A stretch of 46,731 bases of DNA from Halioglobus sp. (lineage in GTDB: Bacteria > Pseudomonadota > Gammaproteobacteria > Pseudomonadales > Halieaceae), in the NCBI GenBank assembly GCA_002699145.1, contig PABK01000011.1:1-46731 (forward strand), read 5' to 3'. This document shows positions 35,485 through 43,735 of the stretch, one piece after another. The translations under genes were made by a program, and so were the position numbers. The notes under the pieces are model-generated. The model saw nothing but the letters and a program-made list of their open reading frames with translations. It had not been told where the DNA came from and made no database searches. Positions within the stretch are counted from its first letter, which is position 1. Every line of letters begins with the position of its first letter.

Positions 35485-37518
35485 TCAGCCGGCGATGCCG
35501 CTGTGGCGCAGTAGTGGCTCGATATCCGGCTCGCGGCCGCGAAACGCCACGAACAGCTCCATCGGGTCTGCGCTGCCGCCCTGTTCCAGCACGGTTGCGC
35601 GAAACGCGGCGCCGGTATCCGCGTTGAAAATACCCTCTTCCTCGAAACGCGAGTAGGCGTCCGCCGACAGCACTTCCGCCCATTTGTAGCTGTAGTACCC
35701 GGCGGCGTAGCCACCGGCGAATATGTGCGTAAAGCCGTGCTGGAAGCGGTTGAAGCGCGGCGCGGGCGCGACCGCGACCTGCTCGCGCACCTCGTCCAGC
35801 AACGCCTGCACGGACGCGTAACTGCCGCTGCCCAATTCCAGGTGCAGGCGGAAGTCGAACAGGGCGAACTCCAGCTGGCGCCGCAGGGCCATGGCCGCCT
35901 GGAAGTTGCGCGCTGCCAGCAGGCGGTCGAGCAGCTCGGCCGGCAGTGGCTCACCGGTCTCGTGGTGCGCCGAGATAAACGACAGTGCCTCGCGCTCCCA
36001 GCACCAGTTTTCCAGGAACTGGCTGGGCAGCTCCACCGCGTCCCAGGCCACGCCGTTGATGCCGGACACCGCGGCGACGGTCTGCCGGGTCAGCATGTGG
36101 TGCAGCCCGTGACCGAACTCGTGGAACAGGGTGGTCAGTTCCGTGTGCGTGAGCAGGGCGGGCGCATCCCCGACCGGCGGGGTGAAGTTGCAGACCAGGT
36201 AGGCCACGGGCAGTTGCAGCGCCTGGCCGGACTGGCGCCTCACGCGGCAGTCGTCCATCCATGCGCCGCCACGCTTGTTTGGCCTGGCGTAGAGGTCCAG
36301 GTAAAAGCGCGCGATGACATCCCCGTCCTGCAGTACTTCGAACAGCCTGGCGTCCTCGTGATAGCGATCGAAGTCGGCGACCTCCTTGACCTGCAGCCCG
36401 TAGAGCCGCCGCACCACCTCGAACAGTCCCGCCAGTACGCGATCCGCGGGCAGGTAGGGGCGGATATCCTCCTGCGACACCTGGTAGCGCTGCTGGCGCA
36501 GCTGTTCGGCGTAGTAGGCCATGTCCCAGGCCTCGAGCCTGTCGGGCCCGCCGGCCTCGCGCGCGAAGGCCTGCAGTTCGCGCCATTCGGCGCGCGCCTG
36601 CTCGCCCGATTTCTCCGCCAGCCCGTGCAGGAACTCCATGACGCGCGCGGGACTGTCCGCCATCTTGGTCGCCAGCGACAGCTCGGCGTAGTTGTCGAAG
36701 CCCAGCAGGCGCGCCAGTTCGTGGCGCAGCCCGAGTGTTTCCTCGATGAGCGCACTGTTGTCCCAGGTGCCCGCGTGGGGGCCCTGGTCCGAGGCCCGGG
36801 TGCAGTTGGCCGTGTACACCTCGCGGCGCAGGTCGCGGTCGTGGCAGTAGGTCAGCACCGGCATGTACGAGGGGTACTCGAGGTTGACCAGGTAACCCTC
36901 GACCTCGGCCCGCTGCGCCGCCTGGCGGGCGCTGGCCAGCGCCGTCTCGGGCAGGCCGTCGAGTTGTTCCCGGGTCACCTGGCGCGACCAGGCATTGGTG
37001 GCATCGAGTACGTTCTCGGCAAATTTGCTGCCCAGCTCCGACAGGCGCTGGCGCAGCTCACCGTAGCGCGCCTTGTCCGCGGGCGGCAGTGACACGCCGG
37101 CCAGGCGGAAATCACGCAGGGCGTTGTCCACGGCCTTGCGCCGGTCTGCGCCCAACCGCGCGTATTGCTCGCTGTCGGCGATAGCCTGGTAGGCGCGGCA
37201 CAGCGGCTCGTGCTGGCTTATCCAGGTGCCGTACTCTGACAACAGGGGCAGGCAGGCGTTGTAGGCCGCGCGCAGTGCTTCGCTGTTGCACACGCTGTTG
37301 AGGTGGGAGACCGGCGACCAGGCCTGTGCCAGTTCGTCCTCCAGCGATTCTATGGGCGCCAGCAGGTTGTCCCAGGAGTAGTCCTGTGTGGCGTCCAGCA
37401 GTGCCTGCACGCGTTGCTTGTTGCGCTCGATCAGTTTGCGCACGGCGGGTTCGACGTGCGCGGGTTCGATGCGGGAAAAGGGCGGCAGGTCGTGTGATTC
37501 CAGGAGTGGGTTGGTCAT
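35485..37518 (-). CDS. prlC: Oligopeptidase A
   Basis: A 677-residue M3-family zinc metallopeptidase that degrades short peptides, including cleaved signal peptides, in the cytoplasm. The zinc site HEFGH is at 466-470, with the third ligand expected in the following NGVAWDAVELPSQFLE segment. The length and N-terminal NPLLESHDLPPFSRIEP match E. coli PrlC closely. It overlaps thpR by four bases (ATGA), making it the third gene of the helicase-thpR-prlC unit. Confidence 0.96.
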   Translation of the reverse strand: MTNPLLESHDLPPFSRIEPAHVEPAVRKLIERNKQRVQALLDATQDYSWDNLLAPIESLEDELAQAWSPVSHLNSVCNSEALRAAYNACLPLLSEYGTWISQHEPLCRAYQAIADSEQYARLGADRRKAVDNALRDFRLAGVSLPPADKARYGELRQRLSELGSKFAENVLDATNAWSRQVTREQLDGLPETALASARQAAQRAEVEGYLVNLEYPSYMPVLTYCHDRDLRREVYTANCTRASDQGPHAGTWDNSALIEETLGLRHELARLLGFDNYAELSLATKMADSPARVMEFLHGLAEKSGEQARAEWRELQAFAREAGGPDRLEAWDMAYYAEQLRQQRYQVSQEDIRPYLPADRVLAGLFEVVRRLYGLQVKEVADFDRYHEDARLFEVLQDGDVIARFYLDLYARPNKRGGAWMDDCRVRRQSGQALQLPVAYLVCNFTPPVGDAPALLTHTELTTLFHEFGHGLHHMLTRQTVAAVSGINGVAWDAVELPSQFLENWCWEREALSFISAHHETGEPLPAELLDRLLAARNFQAAMALRRQLEFALFDFRLHLELGSGSYASVQALLDEVREQVAVAPAPRFNRFQHGFTHIFAGGYAAGYYSYKWAEVLSADAYSRFEEEGIFNADTGAAFRATVLEQGGSADPMELFVAFRGREPDIEPLLRHSGIAG

Positions 37519-38093
37519 CGTGTATCGTTATCTCCATTGTTGTCGCCTGGCGTGGCAGCGATATGCGCGGGGGCAACACCCGGCGGCCACTCGCACAGGG
37601 GGTGGTAGCTGACGCCGTGTCGGCCGCGGCGCGACTCGTACAGGCACAGTGTCTGGCAGCGGAACTCGATGTGCGGCGGTCGTTGCGGCGCTGGCGGCGG
37701 CTGGCGGCAGTTGCGGTAGAGCGTGATATGCGGGGTGAAGCGCTTGCGCTCGCGCCTCGCCCCGGCGGTCACGGCGAGTTGCCGCAGGGTCGCGGCCAGG
37801 GCGTCCAGTTCCGCCGGCCAGCAAGCCGGCCCCAGCCAGTAGATGCCGGGCCGTGGCCAGTAGCCCACCCGGTTCAGGGTCAGACCGGTCGCCGCCCAGC
37901 CCGGCGCACGGCGGTCGACCGCGGCGCACAGTTCCTCCAGGGCGCGCTCCTCGAGCTCGCCGACAAAGGCCAGGGTGAGATGGAAGTTGGCCGCGGGCAC
38001 CGCCCGGCCGTCGCAGGCGGCATGCCGGTCGCGCCAGTCGGCGATGCGCAGCGCGCAGTCCGGCTCAGGGCCGAAGGCGAAAAATACGCGCAT
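37515..38093 (-). CDS. thpR: RNA 2',3'-cyclic phosphodiesterase
   Basis: A 192-residue 2H phosphoesterase (LigT/ThpR). Two HxT motifs appear as FHLTLAF and PHITLYR, with the expected spacing of about 80 residues, and FVGELEE follows the first. Family members open 2',3'-cyclic phosphates on RNA. Its ATG shares an A with the helicase stop (TGATG) and its own stop overlaps the prlC start, so all three genes are coupled. The C-terminal tail after residue 165 is low-complexity. Confidence 0.9.
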   Translation of the reverse strand: MRVFFAFGPEPDCALRIADWRDRHAACDGRAVPAANFHLTLAFVGELEERALEELCAAVDRRAPGWAATGLTLNRVGYWPRPGIYWLGPACWPAELDALAATLRQLAVTAGARRERKRFTPHITLYRNCRQPPPAPQRPPHIEFRCQTLCLYESRRGRHGVSYHPLCEWPPGVAPAHIAATPGDNNGDNDTR

Positions 38094-39415
38094 CAGCTGG
38101 CGGGTTTTTTCCGCTTCAGCGGGGCGAAGCCGTCATTCTCACTGCCGGCGCGGCGCGGTGTGGCGCCGGGCTTACGCGCCTTCTTGCCAGCGCGGGTCTT
38201 GCCACTGGCCGTGCGCTCCTTGCGGCCTTTTTTCTTGCCCACCGCCTTGCCCGAGCCCTTGGTCTTCTTCGGGCCGTGGTAGCGCGCCTTGAGGCCGGGC
38301 AGTGCGCGCCGTTCGAAGTCCAGGCCGAGGTAGCGCGAGATGCTGATCATCAGGTTCCACTCGGGCGCGCTGACAAAAGATACGGCCAGGCCGCTCTCGC
38401 CGGCGCGCGCCGAGCGCCCGGTGCGGTGTACGTAGTCGTCGCCCGAATGCGGCATGTCGTAGTTGATCACCAGGTCTATGCCGGGCACGTCCAGGCCGCG
38501 CGCGGCGACATCACTGGCGCACAGGACGGCCGTGCGCCCCTCGCGAAACGCGTCCATCACCCGCTTGCGCTCCTCGCTGCTCATCTCGCCGTGCAGGCAT
38601 TCGCTGCGCAGCTCCAGGCCTTGCAGCAAGCGCGCCAGCCGCGCAGCCGCGCTGCGCTTGTTGGCGAACACCAGGGCGCGGCGGAAGTCGGTGGCGCGCA
38701 ACAGCGCCGGCAGCAGCTGGTCCTTGTGTTCCTGGCCGTCGGCGAGCACCAGCTGGTGATGGATATTGCCGTGGGCCTGCCGCGACTCGCCCACCTGTAT
38801 GGTCTCGGGCGCCTGCAGCAGTTCCTGCGCCACCGCCGCGACGCCGCGGTGGCGCAGCGTCGCCGACAGCATAATGACCTGCCGTCCTGGGGCGCAGCGC
38901 GCGCAGATGGCCAGTACGTCCTCGCGCAGCCCCATATCGAGCATGCGGTCGGCCTCGTCCAGCACCAGCGTCTGCAGCGCCCCGAGCTGCGCGCTGCCGC
39001 GCTCGCAGTGCTCGCGCAACCTGCCCGGTGTGGCGACCAGTATTTCCGGGTCCTTGCGCAGCAGGGAGCTCTGGTACCTGAAATCCGCGCCCCCGGTTAT
39101 CGCCTGTACTGTCAACGGCGAGCGCTGCAGCAGCTTGCGGCATTCGCGCAGTACCTGCCGCGCCAGTTCGCGCGTCGGCACCAGCACCAGGGCCAGAGTG
39201 CCGCCCTCGCCGCGGTAATCCGCGCGCAGGATATTCTGTACCGCGGGGAGCAGGTAGGCCAGGGTCTTGCCGCTGCCGGTCTCGGCGCTGACGCACAGGT
39301 CCACGCCCTGCAGCGCGCGCGGTACGACACGCGCCTGCACCTCTGTCGGCGCGGACAATTGCAGGGCCTCGAGCCCCAGTTGCAGGCGGCGGTCCAGTTG
39401 CAGATCTTCGAACAC
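38093..39415 (-). CDS. DEAD-box ATP-dependent RNA helicase
   Basis: A 440-residue superfamily 2 helicase. Motifs in order: Q motif around TEVQ (24-27), AETGSGKT (44-51), PTRELARQ, GGAD, ATPGRL, VLDEADRMLD, LSATLRHRG, VFANKRSAA, SDVAARGLD and HRTGRSARAG. The C-terminal ~70 residues are Lys/Arg/Gly-rich (KKTKGSGKAVGKKKGRKER), a typical RNA-binding tail. I chose GTG 39415 (MFEDLQLD) because it puts the Q motif at the normal distance. The frame stays open to 41233 only as an antisense reading of the next gene. Confidence 0.9.
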   Translation of the reverse strand: MFEDLQLDRRLQLGLEALQLSAPTEVQARVVPRALQGVDLCVSAETGSGKTLAYLLPAVQNILRADYRGEGGTLALVLVPTRELARQVLRECRKLLQRSPLTVQAITGGADFRYQSSLLRKDPEILVATPGRLREHCERGSAQLGALQTLVLDEADRMLDMGLREDVLAICARCAPGRQVIMLSATLRHRGVAAVAQELLQAPETIQVGESRQAHGNIHHQLVLADGQEHKDQLLPALLRATDFRRALVFANKRSAAARLARLLQGLELRSECLHGEMSSEERKRVMDAFREGRTAVLCASDVAARGLDVPGIDLVINYDMPHSGDDYVHRTGRSARAGESGLAVSFVSAPEWNLMISISRYLGLDFERRALPGLKARYHGPKKTKGSGKAVGKKKGRKERTASGKTRAGKKARKPGATPRRAGSENDGFAPLKRKKPAS

Positions 39416-39476
39416 TTGCCAGTTCCGAGGAGTGTGCCAAATGGCGGGAGACCAGTGTAACGGAAGTGGCGGGGAA

Positions 39477-39505
39477 TTGGGCGGCCTGCCCCGGGCTGGT
39501 ATATT
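39477..39505 (+). promoter_or_regulatory. Predicted promoter of the symporter-binding-protein fusion
   Basis: TTGGGC (39477-39482) and TATATT (39500-39505) are spaced by 17 bases. The start near 39512 leaves about 30 bases to the ATG at 39542, which has AGGAAA upstream. TACACT on the opposite strand (39459-39454) may be the helicase -10. Confidence 0.45.
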
Positions 39506-39541
39506 GCGATTACCCCGGCGCGAACAGGAAACAGCTACAGG

Positions 39542-41686
39542 ATGGGCCTCTCCGCGAGAATTTTCATCGGTCTTGCCGCCGGCGTCGCCACCGGTCTCTT
39601 CTTCGGCGAGATGGTGGCCGGGCTGAAGGTATTTGGCGATATTTTTGTCAAGCTGCTGCAGGTCACGGTGCTGCCCTATATCGTCGCCTCGCTGATCGCC
39701 GGGTTCGGGCGTATGCAGCTGTCCCAGGCCAGGCGCCTGGCGCTGCGCGTCAGCGCTATCCTGTTGCTCATCTGGGGGCTGGCGCTGGCGTTGATATTCG
39801 CCGCTGCGATGGCCTTCCCCGACCTGGAGATCGCCTCCTTTTTCGGCAGCCCGGCCCCCGCCGAGCAGGCGCCGCCGGACCTGCTGGAGCTGTACCTGCC
39901 GGCGAACATTTTCTATTCCCTGTCCAACAACCTGGTGCCCGCGGTGGTGCTGTTCAGTATCCTCGTGGGCGTGGCGCTGATCTCCGTCGACGGCAACGAG
40001 AGTGTGCTGCTGTTCTTCGACGGCCTGGCCGGCGCCATGAGCCGTATCAACGCCGCAGTGGTGCGCCTGACCCCCTACGGCATTTTCGCCATCGCCGCGG
40101 CTGCGGCGGGCACCATGACCATCGAGGAGGTGAGCCGGGTGCAGGTTTACCTGGTCACCTACATCGCGCTGGCGATGTTGATCACCTTCTGGGTATTTCC
40201 CGGCCTGATCGCCGCCCTGAGCGGGATTCCTTTCCGGGAAGTCCTGCGCTCTTTCCAGGATTCCCTGGTGACGGCCTTCGCCACGGGCAACCAGTTCGTG
40301 GTCCTGCCGCAGATAGCCGAGAGCTGCAAGCAACTGCTGCGGCGTCATCGCCTGGGCAGCGCAGAGGCCGATTCCTCCATCGACATCATCGTGCCGGTGT
40401 CCTTCAATTTCCCCTCGCTGGGCAAGCTGCTGGTGCTGCTGTTCGTGCTGTTCGCCGCCTGGTTCACCGACACCGAGGTGAGCGTCGGTGAACAGTTCGC
40501 GCTGGCGGTCAACGGCCTGTTCAGCCTGTTCGGCAGTATCAATGTCGCCGTGCCGTACATGCTGGATACGCTGCACGTTCCCGCGGACATGTTCCAGCTC
40601 TTCCTCGTGACCGGCATCGTGGTGGGGCGTTTTGGCGCGATGCTCGCCGCCCTGCATATCGTGGTGCTCAGTGTGCTGGGCACGCTGGCCCTGTGCGGCG
40701 GCCTGCGCCTGGGCTGGGCCGCGGTGTTGCGCTACCTCCTGCTCAGCGCCCTCGCCATGGTGCTGCTGGTCACCGCCCTGCGCGCGTATTTTGCCCTGTT
40801 CGTGCCGCAGCCCCCGGACCGCGAACAGGTGCTGTCGAATATTACGCTGATGGAGCCGCGCGTGCCGGCGCGGGTCTCGGCGACAGTGCCGGAGGCCAGC
40901 GCGACGCAACTCGCGGGCACACGGCTTGACCACATTCTGCGTAGCGGGGTGCTGCAGGTCGGCTACCGACCCGACAACCTGCCCTGCAGTTTTCTCGGCG
41001 CGGATGGTGAACTGGTGGGCTTTGACGTGGAGATGGCGCACATACTCGCCCAGGACCTGGATGTGGCCCTGGAGTTCGTGCCCTTCGAGTTTGACAGCCT
41101 GGGCCGCATGCTGTCCTCGGGGCAGATAGACCTGGCCATGTCCTGTATCGCCAGCCTGCCCGACAGGTTTGCCTATGTCTCCTTTTCGCGTCCCTACCTG
41201 GACCTTTCGCTGGCCTATATCGTGCGCGACCACGAGCGCAAGCTGTACAGCAATCCCGGCGCATTACGCGAGCGTCAGGACCTGAGCGTCGCCATGGTCA
41301 GTACCCATTATTTCAGGAACCGCGTGCGGCAGTTGCTGCCCGGGGCCAGGCTGGTGGAACTGGAAGCGGCGGAGGACTTTTTTCGCGGCCAGGCGCCGCC
41401 GGCGGACGCCCTGTTGCTTTCCGCCGAAGAGGGGGCCGCCTACACCTATCGCTATCCGCATTACGCTGTGGTGCGCGTGCAGGACCCGCCGGTGCGCCTG
41501 CCCGCCGCCTACCCGGTGCCCAAGGGCGACGTGGAGATGATGGAATTCGTCAGTAACTGGATCTACCTGAAACAGCATGACGGCACCGTGGACAGGTTGT
41601 ACCGCTACTGGATGCTGGGCGGGGCTGCGCGCACGCGGCAGGTGCGCTGGTCGGTGATCCGCGACGTGCTGGGCTGGGTGGAGTGA
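39542..41686 (+). CDS. SDF (Glt-type) symporter fused to a solute-binding domain
   Basis: A 714-residue fusion. Residues 1-420 follow the dicarboxylate/amino acid:cation symporter (SDF) pattern: GLAAGVATGLFFGE, then FGDIFVKLLQVTVLPYIVASL and eight or more helices. Residues 460-690 form an SBP_bac_3-type domain (GVLQVGYRPDNLPCSFLGADG, GFDVEMAHILAQDL, IDLAMSCIASLPDR). The core SDF signatures are lost: the Ser-rich hairpin reads AFATGNQFVV (245-254), the NMDGT position reads NFPSLGK (289-295), and the DRxRTxxNVxGD helix begins GRFGAM (362-367). The membrane domain may therefore not transport classical substrates by the known mechanism. The binding domain would be on the periplasmic side. Confidence 0.82.
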   Translation: MGLSARIFIGLAAGVATGLFFGEMVAGLKVFGDIFVKLLQVTVLPYIVASLIAGFGRMQLSQARRLALRVSAILLLIWGLALALIFAAAMAFPDLEIASFFGSPAPAEQAPPDLLELYLPANIFYSLSNNLVPAVVLFSILVGVALISVDGNESVLLFFDGLAGAMSRINAAVVRLTPYGIFAIAAAAAGTMTIEEVSRVQVYLVTYIALAMLITFWVFPGLIAALSGIPFREVLRSFQDSLVTAFATGNQFVVLPQIAESCKQLLRRHRLGSAEADSSIDIIVPVSFNFPSLGKLLVLLFVLFAAWFTDTEVSVGEQFALAVNGLFSLFGSINVAVPYMLDTLHVPADMFQLFLVTGIVVGRFGAMLAALHIVVLSVLGTLALCGGLRLGWAAVLRYLLLSALAMVLLVTALRAYFALFVPQPPDREQVLSNITLMEPRVPARVSATVPEASATQLAGTRLDHILRSGVLQVGYRPDNLPCSFLGADGELVGFDVEMAHILAQDLDVALEFVPFEFDSLGRMLSSGQIDLAMSCIASLPDRFAYVSFSRPYLDLSLAYIVRDHERKLYSNPGALRERQDLSVAMVSTHYFRNRVRQLLPGARLVELEAAEDFFRGQAPPADALLLSAEEGAAYTYRYPHYAVVRVQDPPVRLPAAYPVPKGDVEMMEFVSNWIYLKQHDGTVDRLYRYWMLGGAARTRQVRWSVIRDVLGWVE

Positions 41687-41714
41687 TGGCAGGTAGCGGC
41701 ACAGGCGCTACACT
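41686..41714 (+). promoter_or_regulatory. Possible promoter of the phosphatase-kinase fusion
   Basis: ATGGCA (41686-41691) overlaps the last base of the preceding gene, and TACACT (41709-41714) follows at 17 bases. The start near 41721 lies about 30 bases before the ATG at 41752. Readthrough from the upstream gene is also possible. Confidence 0.33.
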
Positions 41715-41751
41715 GGCGTCGAACTCGCCGACACTGACCGGAGGTTGTCGT

Positions 41752-43647
41752 ATGCGCCGTATCGCACTGTTACTCGCCGTTGGCCTGGCTTTCTGCAGCG
41801 CCGTGGCGCGGGCCGCCGGAGACTGGGAGGTCGCCACGCCGGAGCGGGTCGTCGCCTTCGGCGACGTGCACGGGGCGTTCGAGGACTGGACCGGCCTGCT
41901 GCGGGAACTGGGCGTCATCGACGCCGACAACAACTGGAGCGGCGGGCGCACGCACCTGGTATCCCTGGGCGATCTCATCGACCGCGGTCCCGGCTCGCGC
42001 CAGGTGGTCGAGTTGATGATGCAGCTGGAAGAGCAGGCCGCCGCCGTCGGCGGAGCGGTGCACATGGTCCTGGGCAATCACGAGGTGATGGTCATGACCG
42101 GCGACCTGCGCTACGTGTCCGCGCAGGAATTCCAGGCTTTCGCCGCGGACGAGTCGCCCGCCGAGCGCGAGGCCCTGTACGCGCAGTATCGCCGGTTCAA
42201 TCCCGCGGGTGAGGAGGCGGCGGCGCGCAGCGCGTTCGAGGCGCGCTACCCGCCCGGATTTCTCGCCCTGCGCAAGGCCTATTCCCCCGGTGGCAGGCTG
42301 GGTGACTGGCTGCTGCGCCAGCCCTTCGCCATCAAGGTGAATGACAAGGTCTACCTGCACGGTGGCATTTCGGCGCAGCTCAGTGGCGAGTCCCTGGACA
42401 GCATCAACGCCAAGCTGCGGGGCGAGCTGCGCGATTTCCTGGCCAACATGGCGGCGCTGCGCGACGCCGGGGTGATGCCCTGGCATGTGGGCTACCAGGA
42501 CAGGCTGAGCTTTCTCAATGCGCGCGCCGAGGAATTCGCCGCGGCCCACCCCGGCGAGGGGGCGCAGTGGTTCGAGCCACTCACCAGGGTGTTTGAGGCG
42601 CAACAGGCAGTATTGTTCAGCCAGGACAGTCCCAACTGGTACCGCGGTACGGCACTGTGCCATCCCTATGCCGAATCCTTCAATACCGAGCGCTTTCTCA
42701 AGCGCCTGGGCGCGCGGCAACTGGTTGTAGGCCATCCCCCGACCCGGGGCATGGCGCGCCAGCGTATGGACGGCCTGGTCATCCGCCTGGACACCGGCAT
42801 GCTCAGCAGCGTCTACCACGGACGCGCCGCGGCCCTGGTTGTCGAGGGCGGACGCGACCGTATCCACTATCTCGGGGACCCGGAGCCGTCCGTCCCGCTC
42901 GCCCAGGAGCGCAGCCTCGCGCGGCAGCTCTCGGACATGAGCGACGCACAGCTGGAAGAATTCATGCGCAGCGCGCCGGTGGTCGATATCCAGGATATCG
43001 GTACCGGGGTCACCCGGCCGAAACGGGTCACCCAGGCGCGCGGCGAGGTGCGGAACGACGCGGTGTTCAAGTACACGGATACCCACGCCGGCCTGCAGGA
43101 CAGCGCCAGGTATGTCCCGCGGCGCGCTGACGACGCGGACCGCTACGTCTATGATGTCGCTGCCTACAAGCTGGATCGCATGCTGGATTGGCAGATGGTG
43201 CCGACCGCGGTGCTCGCCAGCGTCGACGGTGACGACGGCGCGCTGTCGGACTGGGTCGAGGGCGCAATCAACGAGCGCGACCGGCTGCAGCAGGAAATAC
43301 CCTTCGGCGGTTATTGCAAACAGTGGGAGCAGTACCGCCTGCGTTTTATCTTCGACATCCTCATCTACAACGAGGACCGCAATCTCACCAATATCCTGTG
43401 GACGAAAGATGATTTCATGCTGCGTTTCATAGATCACAGCCTGGCCTTTCGCTCCCGGGAGAAGCGGCCCGGCCAGTACCGCAAGGTGGATCTCGAACTG
43501 TCCGACCTGCTGCGCAGGCGACTGGAGTCGCTGGACGAGGCCGGGCTGCAGCGCGAGCTCGGCGCCTACCTGCACCCGCGACAGATCAAGGCGATACTGG
43601 CGCGGCGCGATCTCATACTCGAGGAGGCGCAGGGCACGGACCCCTGA
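41752..43647 (+). CDS. Exported PPP-family phosphatase fused to an atypical kinase-like domain
   Basis: A 631-residue protein with a signal peptide (1-22, ARAA). Residues 33-375 carry all PPP metallophosphatase motifs: GDVHG (37-41), GDLIDRG (73-79), GNHE (108-111), HGG (203-205) and VGHPPT (326-331), most like bacterial Shewanella-like phosphatases. Residues 405-625 form a second domain resembling HipA/PI4K/FAM20-type kinases: FKYTD with K440, YDVAAYKLDRMLDWQMVPT (467-485), YNEDRNLTNIL (539-549) as catalytic-loop candidate with D542 and N547, and FIDHSLAF (559-566) as metal-binding motif. No helix separates the domains, so both would be periplasmic. ATG 41752 follows GGAGG by eight bases. 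The kinase call is inference from spacing and motifs. Confidence 0.8.
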   Translation: MRRIALLLAVGLAFCSAVARAAGDWEVATPERVVAFGDVHGAFEDWTGLLRELGVIDADNNWSGGRTHLVSLGDLIDRGPGSRQVVELMMQLEEQAAAVGGAVHMVLGNHEVMVMTGDLRYVSAQEFQAFAADESPAEREALYAQYRRFNPAGEEAAARSAFEARYPPGFLALRKAYSPGGRLGDWLLRQPFAIKVNDKVYLHGGISAQLSGESLDSINAKLRGELRDFLANMAALRDAGVMPWHVGYQDRLSFLNARAEEFAAAHPGEGAQWFEPLTRVFEAQQAVLFSQDSPNWYRGTALCHPYAESFNTERFLKRLGARQLVVGHPPTRGMARQRMDGLVIRLDTGMLSSVYHGRAAALVVEGGRDRIHYLGDPEPSVPLAQERSLARQLSDMSDAQLEEFMRSAPVVDIQDIGTGVTRPKRVTQARGEVRNDAVFKYTDTHAGLQDSARYVPRRADDADRYVYDVAAYKLDRMLDWQMVPTAVLASVDGDDGALSDWVEGAINERDRLQQEIPFGGYCKQWEQYRLRFIFDILIYNEDRNLTNILWTKDDFMLRFIDHSLAFRSREKRPGQYRKVDLELSDLLRRRLESLDEAGLQRELGAYLHPRQIKAILARRDLILEEAQGTDP

Positions 43648-43735
43648 GACATACGCTGCTGTCGTTGCGCGGGATCGCCCCCCTGGGGCACACTGTCGCC
43701 TGCCTGAAAACAGCCGGTAAAAAAGGAGGCGCGCG

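Noticed and set aside
38093-41233. A 1046-codon open frame on the minus strand that would make a giant helicase
   Set aside because: Everything before 39415 is the antisense of the SDF-SBP gene and has no helicase similarity; the Q motif sits at the normal distance only from GTG 39415.
41683-41751. ATG 41683 as start of the phosphatase-kinase gene
   Set aside because: It would bury the signal peptide behind 23 residues, while ATG 41752 has GGAGG at ideal spacing.
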